The notes beneath the pieces are model-generated. The model made no database searches and was not told the origin of the DNA. It saw only the letters and a list, made by a program, of their open reading frames with translations. Position numbers and translations under genes: made by a program. Shown here piece by piece: positions 49,880-58,867 of a stretch of DNA of 58,952 bases. Numbering within the stretch: position 1 is the first letter of the stretch; the number at the start of each line of letters is the position of its first letter. This DNA is from Deltaproteobacteria bacterium (GTDB lineage Bacteria; Myxococcota_A; UBA9160; SMWR01): positions 1 to 58,952 of the forward strand of contig PBYF01000068.1 of the NCBI GenBank assembly GCA_002729515.1, written 5' to 3'.

Positions 49880-50019
49880 CCCAACCTGCCGCTCGACCAC
49901 CACCGCGTCTTCGGCGGGCAGCTGCTCGCGCAGGCAATCGTCGCGGCGACGCCGTCTCGGAAAGCGGCCACGCCCTGGCATCGTTCAGCCAGGAGAGCCT
50001 GATCCGGCCGCGGGGCTAG
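49880..50019 (+). pseudogene. Acyl-CoA thioesterase II (TesB) remnant with internal deletion
   Basis: Two pieces of a TesB-like thioesterase lie side by side in different frames. The N-terminal piece is HHRVFGGQLLAQAIVAAT (about 49898-49954), matching the RxVFGGQxxxQA motif. The C-terminal piece is SGHALASFSQESLIRPRG and TAG (about 49962-50019), matching the family end (DGxLVAS-xQEGLIR). A full gene needs about 280 residues, so roughly 600 bp between them is gone and the frame is broken. The TAG overlaps the glnS stop. Upstream bases do not show the protein's start. Confidence 0.65.
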
Positions 50020-51692
50020 CCCTTCCCGCGCGCGACCTTCGCCCAGGAGTCTCTCAGGGTGACCGTCCGGTTGAAGACGGGCTGGCCCTCGCGGCCGTCC
50101 GGATCCGCCGCGAAGTAGCCGAGGCGCTCGAACTGGACCCGGTCCCCGGGACGCGCCGCGGCCAGGCTCGGCTCGAGCAGGCCCCGAACGATCTTCAGAG
50201 AGTTCGGCTCGAGGTCTTCGAGCAGATCCCGGCCGTCGGCGCCCGGCGCGGGCGCGGCGAAGAGCGTGCCGTAGAGCCGCACCTCCGCCTCGACGGCGTG
50301 CTCGGCCGAAACCCAGTGAAGCGTACCGCGCACCTTTCGCCCGTCCGGCGCATCGCCGCCGCGCGTCTCCGGATCGTAGGTGCAGCGCAACTCGACGACG
50401 CGGCCGTCCCCGTCCTTCACCACTTCCGTGCACGTGATGAAATAGGCGTAGCGCAGGCGCACCTCGCGTCCGGGTGAGAGCCGGAAGAACTTCTTGGGAG
50501 GATCCTCGAGGAAGTCGCCGCGCTCCACGTAGAGAACCCGCGAGAAGGGAACCTTACGTGTCCCGGCAGCGGGGTCCTCGGGGTTGTTCACCGCCTCGAG
50601 GTCCTCGCTCTGGCCCTCGGGATAGTTCTCGATCACGACCCGCAGGGGGTCGAGCACGGCCATGGCGCGCGGCACGCGGCGGTTCAAATCTTCGCGAACG
50701 GCGGCCTCGAGCTGAGCGAGCTCGATGGTCTTGGGGTTCCGGGTCGGGTTGATCCCGGCCGAAAACGCGCGGATCGATTCCGGCGTGAAGCCGCGGCGGC
50801 GCATGCCCGCGATGGTCGGCATCCGCGGGTCGTCCCAGCCTACGACGAAGCCCCCCTCGACGAGCCTGCGCAACATCCGCTTGCTCGTCACCGTATGAGA
50901 GAGTCCCACGCGACCGTACTCGGTCTGTACCGGACGCGACGGAGCGTCCACGTTGTCGAGCACCCAGTCGTAGAGCGGCCGGTGGTCCACGAACTCGTGG
51001 GAGCAGAGCGAGTGGGTGACACCTTCGATCGCGTCTTCGAGGCAATGCGCGAAATCGTACATCGGGTACACGTGCCAGATGTCGCCCGTGCGATGGTGAG
51101 ACCCCGACACGATCCGGTAAAGGACGGGATCGCGCATCGGAAGCACCGATGAACCCATGTCGATCTTCGCGCGCAGCACCCGGCTCCCGGGTTCGAACTC
51201 GCCGGCACGCATGCGTTCGAATAGGTCGAGATTCTCCGCCGCCGGGCGGTCGCGGTAGGGGCTTCCCTCTCCCGGCTCCGTGAGAGTGCCGCGGCGGGCC
51301 TCGATCTCCTCCGAGGAAAGGTCACACACGAAGGCCTTGTGCCGCTCGATGAGCTGCACCGCGAAGCCCGCCATCTGCCCGAAGTAATCCGAGGCGAAGG
51401 TGAGTCGGTCACCCCAGTCCCAACCGAGCCAACGCACGTCATCCTCGATCGCGTCGACGAACTGCGCCTCTTCGGAGAGGGGGTTCGTGTCGTCGAAGCG
51501 CAGGAAGCAACCCCCGGCAAACTCCTCCGCCAATCCGAACTGGAGACAGACCGCCCAGGCGTGCCCGATGTGGAGCCGGCCGTTCGGCTCGGGGGGAAAG
51601 CGTGTGACCACCTCGGTGCGTTTCCCGCTCGCGAGATCGGCGCGGATCATGTGCCGGATGAAATCGCTGCCGCTGGGTTCGTCCGAGGCCAC
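50016..51692 (-). CDS. glnS: Glutaminyl-tRNA synthetase
   Basis: A 558-residue class I tRNA synthetase that charges tRNA-Gln. The HIGH motif is at 41-44 in PPEPNGRLHIGHA, the KMSKS-equivalent is VTSKRML, and RFDDTNP, AIEDDVRWLGWDW, PTIAGMRRRGFTPESIRAF and the C-terminal anticodon-binding half are typical of GlnRS, not of GluRS. GTG at 51692 follows AGGAAATGCGCG. A direct Gln-tRNA route is thus present. It is divergent from a DUF1329 gene. No neighbour is related. Confidence 0.95.
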   Translation of the reverse strand: MASDEPSGSDFIRHMIRADLASGKRTEVVTRFPPEPNGRLHIGHAWAVCLQFGLAEEFAGGCFLRFDDTNPLSEEAQFVDAIEDDVRWLGWDWGDRLTFASDYFGQMAGFAVQLIERHKAFVCDLSSEEIEARRGTLTEPGEGSPYRDRPAAENLDLFERMRAGEFEPGSRVLRAKIDMGSSVLPMRDPVLYRIVSGSHHRTGDIWHVYPMYDFAHCLEDAIEGVTHSLCSHEFVDHRPLYDWVLDNVDAPSRPVQTEYGRVGLSHTVTSKRMLRRLVEGGFVVGWDDPRMPTIAGMRRRGFTPESIRAFSAGINPTRNPKTIELAQLEAAVREDLNRRVPRAMAVLDPLRVVIENYPEGQSEDLEAVNNPEDPAAGTRKVPFSRVLYVERGDFLEDPPKKFFRLSPGREVRLRYAYFITCTEVVKDGDGRVVELRCTYDPETRGGDAPDGRKVRGTLHWVSAEHAVEAEVRLYGTLFAAPAPGADGRDLLEDLEPNSLKIVRGLLEPSLAAARPGDRVQFERLGYFAADPDGREGQPVFNRTVTLRDSWAKVARGKG

Positions 51693-51759
51693 CGCGCATT
51701 TCCTTTTTTTGACTGGAAGAGTCGGGATTCTAGGCACTTAGGGAGCGGCCCGGAACCCT

Positions 51760-51787
51760 CCCCCGAATGGGTGTGTTCAATCGGGGG
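51760..51787. promoter_or_regulatory. Inverted repeat between glnS and DUF1329
   Basis: CCCCCGA (51760-51766) and TCGGGGG (51781-51787) are perfect inverted repeats with a 14-nt AT-richer centre (ATGGGTGTGTTCAA). It sits in the 172-bp divergent region. Could be an operator or a 5' UTR hairpin; evidence is positional only. Confidence 0.3.
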
Positions 51788-51864
51788 CCATCTCGTCTAG
51801 TGTAGGCAGTCGTCGTCCCTGCCCTCGAGCAGTCCCCGGCCTCCGAACCACCTGGGAGATCAGC

Positions 51865-53187
51865 ATGCGTCATATGAGCCTCTACGCTTCAGCCCTCACG
51901 GCGGGACTCCTGCTTCTGTTCCCCGTCTCCGCCTCCGCGGTCGATGACGCCGACGGTGCCGCCCCGCAATTCCAGGAAGGCGACGTCATCACCATGGAGG
52001 ACGTGGACAAGCTGAAGCCCTTCCTGCCCGAGCAGTTCTGGGACAACCGGGACTTCTTCTTCTACGAGGGCATGCAGCTCCTAATCGGACCGACCATGCG
52101 CGACTACACGCCGAATGAACAGTTCCAGGAAGCCTCGGCCAGAGAATACGGGAAGCCGCGGATTGGTCCGGACGGCAGCCTCGAGAACTTCACCGCCGGC
52201 CGCCCCTTCCCGCAGGACGAGATCGACTGCAAGAACGACCCGCAGGCGGGCATCAAGATCATGTGGGACTTCTCCAAGGGGCTGGGCGGCGACGGCCAGG
52301 CGCACTTCTTCTACTCGTATTGGGACCGCGGCGAGCAGCTGCCGCTCTACTACGAGGGAACCGGTAAGACCGTAAAGCTCTCTCAGCGCTACGAGCCCAA
52401 GTACCAGTCGACCGGCGGCGATATCTTCCGCGGCGAAAAGCGGATCAACGCTTTCGGCGTGCACGTCGAGGCGCCCTTCGACGCCCGCGGCATCGAGGTT
52501 CTCAACTACCGCTACCGGACCTCGGACAAGACTCGCAAAGAGGCCCGCAACGACGACACGTGGGTGTACGTACCGACACTGCGCCGCGTGCGCCGCATTT
52601 CATCGGCCCAGCGCACCGACGCGATCGCCGGAACCGACTTCACCATGGACGACCTCCGCAGCTTCAACGGCATCGTTCCCCAGTACGACTGGACCTGCCT
52701 CGACGAGCGAAAGATGATCGCCCCGACGAACACGATCTCGAAGGGATACCCCTACGAGAAGGATCACAACTTCGGTCCGTACGGGCTTTCGTTCGCAAAC
52801 GATCGCTGGGAGCTGCGCGACGCCTGGCTGGTGCGCATGAAGCCGAAGAACGACGACCATCCGTACCACCACAAGGACATCTGGCTCGACAAGCAGACGC
52901 TGGCGCCGCTCTATTCCTTCGCGTACGACCGCAAGGAAGAGTTGTGGAAGATCATCTGGCACATGAAGCGCTGGAGCGAGGACACGGATCTGACCGGCGT
53001 GTGGTTCGAGGGTTGGGATGACGTGCCCGAGCCGCGCGCGCTCCAAGTGGTCAGCGACATGATCGTCAACGTGCAGACCGGAACCGGCAACCGCATCGAG
53101 TTCTGGGACGCCCACGGCACGCCGCCGAAGAGCAAGGGCAAGATCCGCCGCTTCATCGACGTGGGCCGCCTGACGAAGGGGCGCTGA
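51865..53187 (+). CDS. DUF1329-family exported protein
   Basis: A 440-residue protein with an N-terminal signal peptide (SLYASALTAGLLLLFPVSASA). DUF1329 proteins are thought to be outer-membrane/periplasmic LolA-LolB-like lipid carriers, often encoded with RND exporters or sterol/lipid pathways. Visible blocks: WDNRDFFFYEGMQLLIGPT, MWDFSKGLGGDG, NDDTWVYVPTLRRVRRISSA, FNGIVPQYDWTCLDERKMIA, DHPYHHKDIWLDKQTLAPLY. ATG follows CCTGGGAGATCAGC. The next gene is an acyl-CoA ligase. Confidence 0.9.
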   Translation: MRHMSLYASALTAGLLLLFPVSASAVDDADGAAPQFQEGDVITMEDVDKLKPFLPEQFWDNRDFFFYEGMQLLIGPTMRDYTPNEQFQEASAREYGKPRIGPDGSLENFTAGRPFPQDEIDCKNDPQAGIKIMWDFSKGLGGDGQAHFFYSYWDRGEQLPLYYEGTGKTVKLSQRYEPKYQSTGGDIFRGEKRINAFGVHVEAPFDARGIEVLNYRYRTSDKTRKEARNDDTWVYVPTLRRVRRISSAQRTDAIAGTDFTMDDLRSFNGIVPQYDWTCLDERKMIAPTNTISKGYPYEKDHNFGPYGLSFANDRWELRDAWLVRMKPKNDDHPYHHKDIWLDKQTLAPLYSFAYDRKEELWKIIWHMKRWSEDTDLTGVWFEGWDDVPEPRALQVVSDMIVNVQTGTGNRIEFWDAHGTPPKSKGKIRRFIDVGRLTKGR

Positions 53188-53357
53188 CGGGGAACCCCGG
53201 CAGGTCTCTCCGCAGACGAGATCACTCTCGCCTCGGCCCGCCCCGTCGAGGAAAGGGACGGTGCGTTTCTGACCCTGCGCGAGCAGAGCCCGCGGGCTGG
53301 ATCGGTGTGCGAATCCCGGCACTGAGACGCTGGCGGCCGGAGGACTAGACTGCCCCC

Positions 53358-54785
53358 GTGGCAAAGGTCTCCTACGGCAGGCGGGTCAGCGAACTCGCCG
53401 AGCGCGATCCCGACGCGGTGGCCTTCGTGTGCGGGGAGCAAAGCCTGCGGCGAGGCGAACTCGAGGCGCGCACCAACCGCCGGGCCCGCAGCTATGCCGA
53501 ACGCGGCGTGGGCGCCGGCGACCTGGTGACGCTCGCGCTGCCCAACGGGATCGAACTGGCCGAGGCCTGCATCGCGACGTGGAAGCTCGGGGCCGTCCCG
53601 AACCCCATTTCCCCGCGCATGCCGCCGGCCGAGCGAGCCGGAATCGTGGAACGCGGCAGACCGGCGCTCGTGGCGGACGCGCCCGAAGAGCCCGACGCGT
53701 CGCTGCCCGACGGCCCGCTCCCGGACGCGACGCCGCCCCACGAGCGCGCCCTGGCGTCGGGTGGCAGCACCGGCGCACCGAAGCTGATCCTCCCGGCCAA
53801 CCCGGGCAGCTACGACGCCGACGCGCCGTCGCCCATGTTCAAGGCGAAGCGCGCGGTGCTGGTGTCCGGGCCCATCTCCCACGCGGTCCCGTTCAGCGCC
53901 ACCTTCCAGGGCCTCTTCGGCGGCGCGACGGCGGTGATCCTGCCGCGCTTCGACGCCGCGAAAGCGCTCGAGGCGGTGGAACGCCACCGCATCGACCGGA
54001 TGCACCTCGTGCCGACGATGATGCTGCGCATCTGGAGGCTCCCCGCGGCGGAGCGCCTGGCGCGGGACCTCTCGTCCCTCGACTTCGTGATGACGGGCGG
54101 CGCCCCGTGCCCCGCCTGGCTGATGCGAACCTGGATCGACTGGCTCGGCCCGGACGTCCTGTGCGAGGCCTTCGGCCCGAGCGAGCGCATCGGGGGCACC
54201 TTCATCACTGGCCGCGAGTGGCTCGATCACCCGGGCTCGGTGGGCAAACCCATGTCGACCGCGCAGATGCGCATCCTGGATCCGGAAACCGGAGAGGAGC
54301 TTGCGGCCCACGAACTCGGCGAGATCTACATGATGCCGGCCGAAGGGCCGGGCTCCACCTACCGCTACGTGGGATCCGAAGCGCGCCGCACCCCGGACGG
54401 CTGGGAATCCGTCGGCGACATGGGCTGGCTCGACGCCGACGGCTACCTCTACCTGGGTGACCGCCGTACGGACATGATCCTCACCGGCGGACAGAACGTG
54501 TACCCGGCCGAGGTCGAAGCCGCGCTCACGGAGCACCCGGCGGTGAAATCGTGCTGCGTGATTGGGCTCCCCGACGCGGACCTCGGCAACCGCGTCCACG
54601 CGCTCGTGGAGCTCGCGACACCGGTTTCCGACGACGGTCTGCTCGCGCACCTGCGCGAACGGCTCGTGGCGTGGAAGCTCCCGCGAGAATTCGAGCGGGT
54701 CGACGCGCCGCTTCGAGACGACGCGGGCAAGGCGCGCCGTGGAGCGCTGCGCGCCGTCCGCCTACCCCGTGGCGGCGAAGAGTGA
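53358..54785 (+). CDS. AMP-forming acyl-CoA ligase (short form)
   Basis: A 475-residue adenylate-forming ligase with GTG start. The phosphate loop is variant (ALASGGSTGAPKLIL, about 133-147), A5 is CEAFGPSERIGG, the hinge is GDMGWLDADGYLYLGDRRTD, LTGGQNVYPAEVEAALTEH follows, and the C-domain lysine lies in DDAGKARRGALR. The short insertion-free form resembles bile-acid or acyl-CoA ligases of the BaiB group. DUF1329 upstream might deliver the hydrophobic acid; that link is inferred. Confidence 0.88.
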   Translation: MAKVSYGRRVSELAERDPDAVAFVCGEQSLRRGELEARTNRRARSYAERGVGAGDLVTLALPNGIELAEACIATWKLGAVPNPISPRMPPAERAGIVERGRPALVADAPEEPDASLPDGPLPDATPPHERALASGGSTGAPKLILPANPGSYDADAPSPMFKAKRAVLVSGPISHAVPFSATFQGLFGGATAVILPRFDAAKALEAVERHRIDRMHLVPTMMLRIWRLPAAERLARDLSSLDFVMTGGAPCPAWLMRTWIDWLGPDVLCEAFGPSERIGGTFITGREWLDHPGSVGKPMSTAQMRILDPETGEELAAHELGEIYMMPAEGPGSTYRYVGSEARRTPDGWESVGDMGWLDADGYLYLGDRRTDMILTGGQNVYPAEVEAALTEHPAVKSCCVIGLPDADLGNRVHALVELATPVSDDGLLAHLRERLVAWKLPREFERVDAPLRDDAGKARRGALRAVRLPRGGEE

Positions 54786-55025
54786 CACGTGCACCTGCGG
54801 CACGGCGAGGTCACCCGTTTCGGGAAAAGCAGACCCATGAGTGGCAGCGAAATGTCTCCGCCGCACAATGGCGGCCCAGTGGCGCTCTGCACCGACATCG
54901 ACGGTATCTTCGAGGAGACCGGGCGGGCCACGTGTTGCGATGCCGCCAGACGCAGTGCCCGCAGGATCCGAACTCCGGGGCAACTCGAGACTGATTGAGT
55001 TCTGGCCTGGCTGGAAGGAGACACG

Positions 55026-56561
55026 ATGACCGGCAGCCGAATCCCGCACGGAGCCTCGTCTCTCCCCATCTTCTTGCCGTGTTTCCTGCTGATCTCCGCA
55101 TTGTCCGCGGGATGTGGGGCTCGAGAGGAGACAGCGGTCGTCGAGTCCGGGAGTGACGATTCACGGCCGCCCAACATCGTCCTCATATTTGCCGACGATC
55201 TCGGCATCGGAGACACCGGCGTTTACGGCAGCGAAATCATCGATACGCCGCATATCGACGAACTCGCCGCCGCGGGTGTGCGCTTTACCAACGGCTATGT
55301 TTCCCACCCGGTATGCAGTCCGTCCCGCGCGGGGCTGCTCACCGGTAGATACCAGCAGCGTCACGGTTGGGAGTTCAACCCAATGGGCCGTGACTTCTTC
55401 AGCGGCATGAGCACACGAGAACGAACGCTCGGCGATGCCCTCAAGGCCGCGGGGTATGCCACAGGCATGGTGGGCAAGTGGCACCTCGGTTATCAGGGGC
55501 CACATCACCCCTCGGCTCGAGGCTTTGATGAATACTTCGGTGTACTGGGAGGTACCAGCATCTTCATCGACCCCCATGCGCCGGGTGTCGAATCCATGGG
55601 CCGCATTCCGGCGATGCGCCATCCCCGGATGGCGGTTTCGCGCGGCCGGGAACCCGTGGAGGTGAAGGACTATCTGACAGACGCATTCACCGACGAGGCG
55701 GTATCGTTCATCGACCGCCATCGAGACGAACCGTTCTTTCTCTACTTGAGCTTCACTGCACCGCACACACCTCTGCAGGCGACGGCGAAATACCTGGACC
55801 GCTACCGCCACATCGAGGACGAAGGCACACGGATCTACGCGGCCATGGTGGCTTCATTGGATGACAGCGTGGCGGCGATCGTTGCCAAGTTGAAAGAGAT
55901 CGGCCAGTACGACAACACGATGGTCGTGTTCTTGAGCGACAACGGATGCGCGGGCCATATCGATGGCGCGTGTTCCAATGCCCCTCACGCAGGGTTCAAG
56001 GGCTACCACCAGGAGGGGGGGATTCGTGTGCCGTTCATCCTGAGCTGGCCAGCGGTGTTGCCGGGAGGCACCACATATGACCATCCCGTGATCACCCTGG
56101 ACCTGCTGGCAACCTTCACCGCGGCGGCGGGCCAACCGGCGGTCACGGAGGACAGTGTGAACCTGTTGCCGTATCTCACCGGAGAACGCAGCGACGAACC
56201 CCACGACTATCTCTACTGGAGAGCTGGACCGACCGCGGCGATTCGCGACGACCATTGGAAGCTCATTCTCTACAACAAAACCGCCTTGACCCGAAGAGAT
56301 CTGCGGCCAGATGGCGGGCTCGAACCGCCAGCGGAAGGCTGGTCGGCCGACTCACCCCACGGACAGCTCGTGCTCTTGTACGACCTGAGCGCAGATCCCG
56401 GCGAGACGACGAACCTGGCGGAAAGTCATCCCGAAGTGGTTGCGCGCTTGAAAACCGCTTATGCCAAATGGGCGAAGGACTTGCCGTCCAGACCAATCTT
56501 GCCGAAGCGGGCCTCGATGCTGGCAGAGATTCACGGGGAAACGGTGCAGCTATTTTACTGA
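55026..56561 (+). CDS. Type I sulfatase, putative lipoprotein
   Basis: A 511-residue arylsulfatase-family protein. N-terminal hydrophobic segment and lipobox LSAGC (Cys30) suggest lipid anchoring. NIVLIFADDLGIGDTGVYG holds the metal-binding Asp pair, and CSPSRAGLLTGR (Cys97) is the formylglycine site, the Cys type that can be modified by aerobic FGE or anSME. TGMVGKWHLGYQG, FLSDNGC and FKGYHQEGGIRVPFILSW are family blocks. AAGGAG precedes ATG. Its codons use more T and A than those around it. No activating enzyme is nearby. Confidence 0.92.
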   Translation: MTGSRIPHGASSLPIFLPCFLLISALSAGCGAREETAVVESGSDDSRPPNIVLIFADDLGIGDTGVYGSEIIDTPHIDELAAAGVRFTNGYVSHPVCSPSRAGLLTGRYQQRHGWEFNPMGRDFFSGMSTRERTLGDALKAAGYATGMVGKWHLGYQGPHHPSARGFDEYFGVLGGTSIFIDPHAPGVESMGRIPAMRHPRMAVSRGREPVEVKDYLTDAFTDEAVSFIDRHRDEPFFLYLSFTAPHTPLQATAKYLDRYRHIEDEGTRIYAAMVASLDDSVAAIVAKLKEIGQYDNTMVVFLSDNGCAGHIDGACSNAPHAGFKGYHQEGGIRVPFILSWPAVLPGGTTYDHPVITLDLLATFTAAAGQPAVTEDSVNLLPYLTGERSDEPHDYLYWRAGPTAAIRDDHWKLILYNKTALTRRDLRPDGGLEPPAEGWSADSPHGQLVLLYDLSADPGETTNLAESHPEVVARLKTAYAKWAKDLPSRPILPKRASMLAEIHGETVQLFY

Positions 56562-56624
56562 GGACCGGAAGGACGAGGAGGCGATTGCAGAGTCACGGAT
56601 CGCACTCGCAGACGGGGCGTGCGG

Positions 56625-58856
56625 TCACACCGCGGAAAAAACAAAGCCTTCCTCAGACCGAGCCGTCACCTCGCCGATGCGCACCGCCTCCGGGTCACCG
56701 GCCTCGTGCAGCGCGGCGAGCGCCGCATCGACACGCTCGGGCGGCAGCGCCAAGAGCAGGCCACCGGCCGTCTGGGGATCGAAGAGGAGCGCCACCCGGG
56801 GGCCACTCGCTGTCGGCGCGAAGTCGATGGCGCGACGGCGCGACTCGTTCTGTTCGTGGTAGCTGCTGCGCAGGCCGCGGGCCAGGAGTTCGAGCGCGCC
56901 GGGAAAGGGGGCGAGCGCCTCCAGCCGGACCCGCGCGGACACTCCGCTCGCACGCAGCAGCTCGGCCAGGTGGCCGGCGAGCCCAAAGCCGCTGACGTCG
57001 GTCGAGGCGGTCGCGCCCGAACTTCTCGCGACCTCGGCAGCACATTGGTTCGACCGCACGAGCGACGCGTGGAGATCGCGAACCCAGGCGCCCCGGGCGA
57101 GGCCCTGCATGTCGGCTGCGAGCAACACGCCGCTTCCGAGAGGCCGAGTCAGGACCAGAACGTCGCCGGGGCGCGCGCCGTCGAGTGACAACAAGTCCCC
57201 TCCTGCGGGCAGGTCGCCCGTCACCGCAAGACCGACGAAGAGCTCCGGCCCGCGGGTCGTGTGTCCGCCGACGAGGCTCACACCGAGCGGATCGAGGGCG
57301 GCGCGCACGCCGGCCAGCACCTGGTAGAGCGTCTCCTCACCGGCACGTGCACTTTCATCCGGGACGGTGACGAGGGCCAGCGCGTGCCGGGGCCGACCGC
57401 CTTTCGCAAAAACGTCTCCCAGGGCGTTGACCGCCGCTACGCGGCCCACGAGCCAGGGGTCGTCGCAGAAGGCGCGAAACCCATCGATCGTCGCCAGCAA
57501 CACGGCCCCCCCCGAAAGCGCCAGCGCCGCGGAGTCGTCGGGCCGCGCGAGACCGACGAGCACGCTCTCGTCGGCGGGCGGGGTCCCGAGCCGAGCAAGC
57601 GCGGCATCGAGGCTCGTCGCCCCGAGCTTCGCCGCGCAGCCGCCGCAGTCCATGGATTCCATTCCCATCGATTCGGCACTCGGGAAGTCTCGGGCCGGCG
57701 CGCTCGCTGCGTCGAGCACCTGGAAGCGGCGCATGAAGCGGCGGTCGATCCAGTCCTTGAGCCTCCAGACTGCGGGTCCGGCGGCGACGCAGCCTCGCTT
57801 CTCGCCCAGGGCGCGCCGGTCCCCGAGGTTCAGCAGGGCCAGGAAATCCGTCTGCGGTCGGTAGCGGCGCAGCGCGCGGCCCGCGAGCGCCCGGCGCAGG
57901 TTCGCATCGAGCACAGGACCCTCGCGAACCGCGTAGACCCCGGCCTTCGGAACCCAGTCGAAGCCGCTGATACCCGCACAGTCTCCCGCTGCGAAGAGTC
58001 CCGGGCAGCCCTCGACTTCGAGCGTATCGCGCACACGCACGAAGCCCGCCGCGTTGCGTGGCAGTCGGGAATCCAGGCCTAGCGCCACGGGCGCCGCGCC
58101 CGTGGCCCACAGGACGAGGTCCGCGGGAAACGGCTCCCGCTCACCTTCGACAAAGAGCTCTCCCTTTCCCACGCGCTCGACCCGCGTGCGGCAAACGACC
58201 CGTACGCCGCGGCTCTCCGCCTCGCGGCGGGCCCGCTGCACGAACCGTTGGCCGTGGCCCGGCAACACCTCCACCGTGTCGCACACCAGCGTGAGCCGGA
58301 ACGCGCGACCCTGCGCGCGAAGCCGTGCATCGAGCGCGAAGCACAGCTCGACGCCCGCCGCACCGCCGCCAACGACACAGACGTTCGGCATCGCGTCGCC
58401 ACCGGGCAGTTGCGCCAGCCGGGCCTCGAGCGCGCCGACGAGACTGCGAATCGGTCGGGTCACGAGCGCGTGTTCCACCACCCCGGGCAAGTCGAGCCCG
58501 CGCACGCTGGATCCGACGTCGAGACTCGCAAAGTCGTAGGACAACGGAGCACGGCCCTCGACCGCGACTCGCCGCGCTTCCGGGTCGACGCCGACGGCGC
58601 GGGCCAGCACGATGCGCGCGCGAGCGCGCCGCGCCAGCGGTACCGCGTCGATTTCGAGTTCGCGAGCCTCGTAGTCGCCCGCGACAAAACCCGGAACCAT
58701 CCCCGAGTAGACGGCCTCGGGGCAATCGAGGACCAGGGTGAGCCGCACCGAGGGCACCGGCTTCATCATCCAGCGCCGGAGCACCTGGACGTGCGCGTGG
58801 CCGGCACCGACCAGCACCAGGTCACGCGGCAGCTCCGCTCGAATCGCGGTATCCAC
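56625..58856 (-). CDS. NAD(P)/FAD oxidoreductase fused to selenophosphate synthase
   Basis: A 743-residue fusion. The N-terminal ~380 residues are an NDH-2-like FAD/NAD(P) oxidoreductase: VLVGAGHAHVQVLRR (FAD), NVCVVGGGAAGVELCFAL (second Rossmann fold), and CPGLFAAGDCAGIS. The C-terminal half is SelD: MDCGGCAAKLGATSLDAAL with the Cys pair, then LVGLARPDDSAALALSGG, NALGDVFAKGGRPRHALALV, and VSLVGGHTTRGPELFVGLAV. SelD makes selenophosphate for selenocysteine, selenouridine or selenium cofactors; the redox half is thought to feed reduced selenium. GTG at 58856. Sequence upstream carries 32-bp repeats. The presence of selD implies selenium use. Confidence 0.93.
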   Translation of the reverse strand: MDTAIRAELPRDLVLVGAGHAHVQVLRRWMMKPVPSVRLTLVLDCPEAVYSGMVPGFVAGDYEARELEIDAVPLARRARARIVLARAVGVDPEARRVAVEGRAPLSYDFASLDVGSSVRGLDLPGVVEHALVTRPIRSLVGALEARLAQLPGGDAMPNVCVVGGGAAGVELCFALDARLRAQGRAFRLTLVCDTVEVLPGHGQRFVQRARREAESRGVRVVCRTRVERVGKGELFVEGEREPFPADLVLWATGAAPVALGLDSRLPRNAAGFVRVRDTLEVEGCPGLFAAGDCAGISGFDWVPKAGVYAVREGPVLDANLRRALAGRALRRYRPQTDFLALLNLGDRRALGEKRGCVAAGPAVWRLKDWIDRRFMRRFQVLDAASAPARDFPSAESMGMESMDCGGCAAKLGATSLDAALARLGTPPADESVLVGLARPDDSAALALSGGAVLLATIDGFRAFCDDPWLVGRVAAVNALGDVFAKGGRPRHALALVTVPDESARAGEETLYQVLAGVRAALDPLGVSLVGGHTTRGPELFVGLAVTGDLPAGGDLLSLDGARPGDVLVLTRPLGSGVLLAADMQGLARGAWVRDLHASLVRSNQCAAEVARSSGATASTDVSGFGLAGHLAELLRASGVSARVRLEALAPFPGALELLARGLRSSYHEQNESRRRAIDFAPTASGPRVALLFDPQTAGGLLLALPPERVDAALAALHEAGDPEAVRIGEVTARSEEGFVFSAV

Positions 58857-58867
58857 TGGAGCCTTCC

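Noticed and set aside
54786..55025. 69-codon ORF between the ligase and the sulfatase
   Set aside because: No recognisable motif, and its start lies directly at the ligase stop without RBS. The 240-bp gap otherwise holds only the sulfatase RBS.
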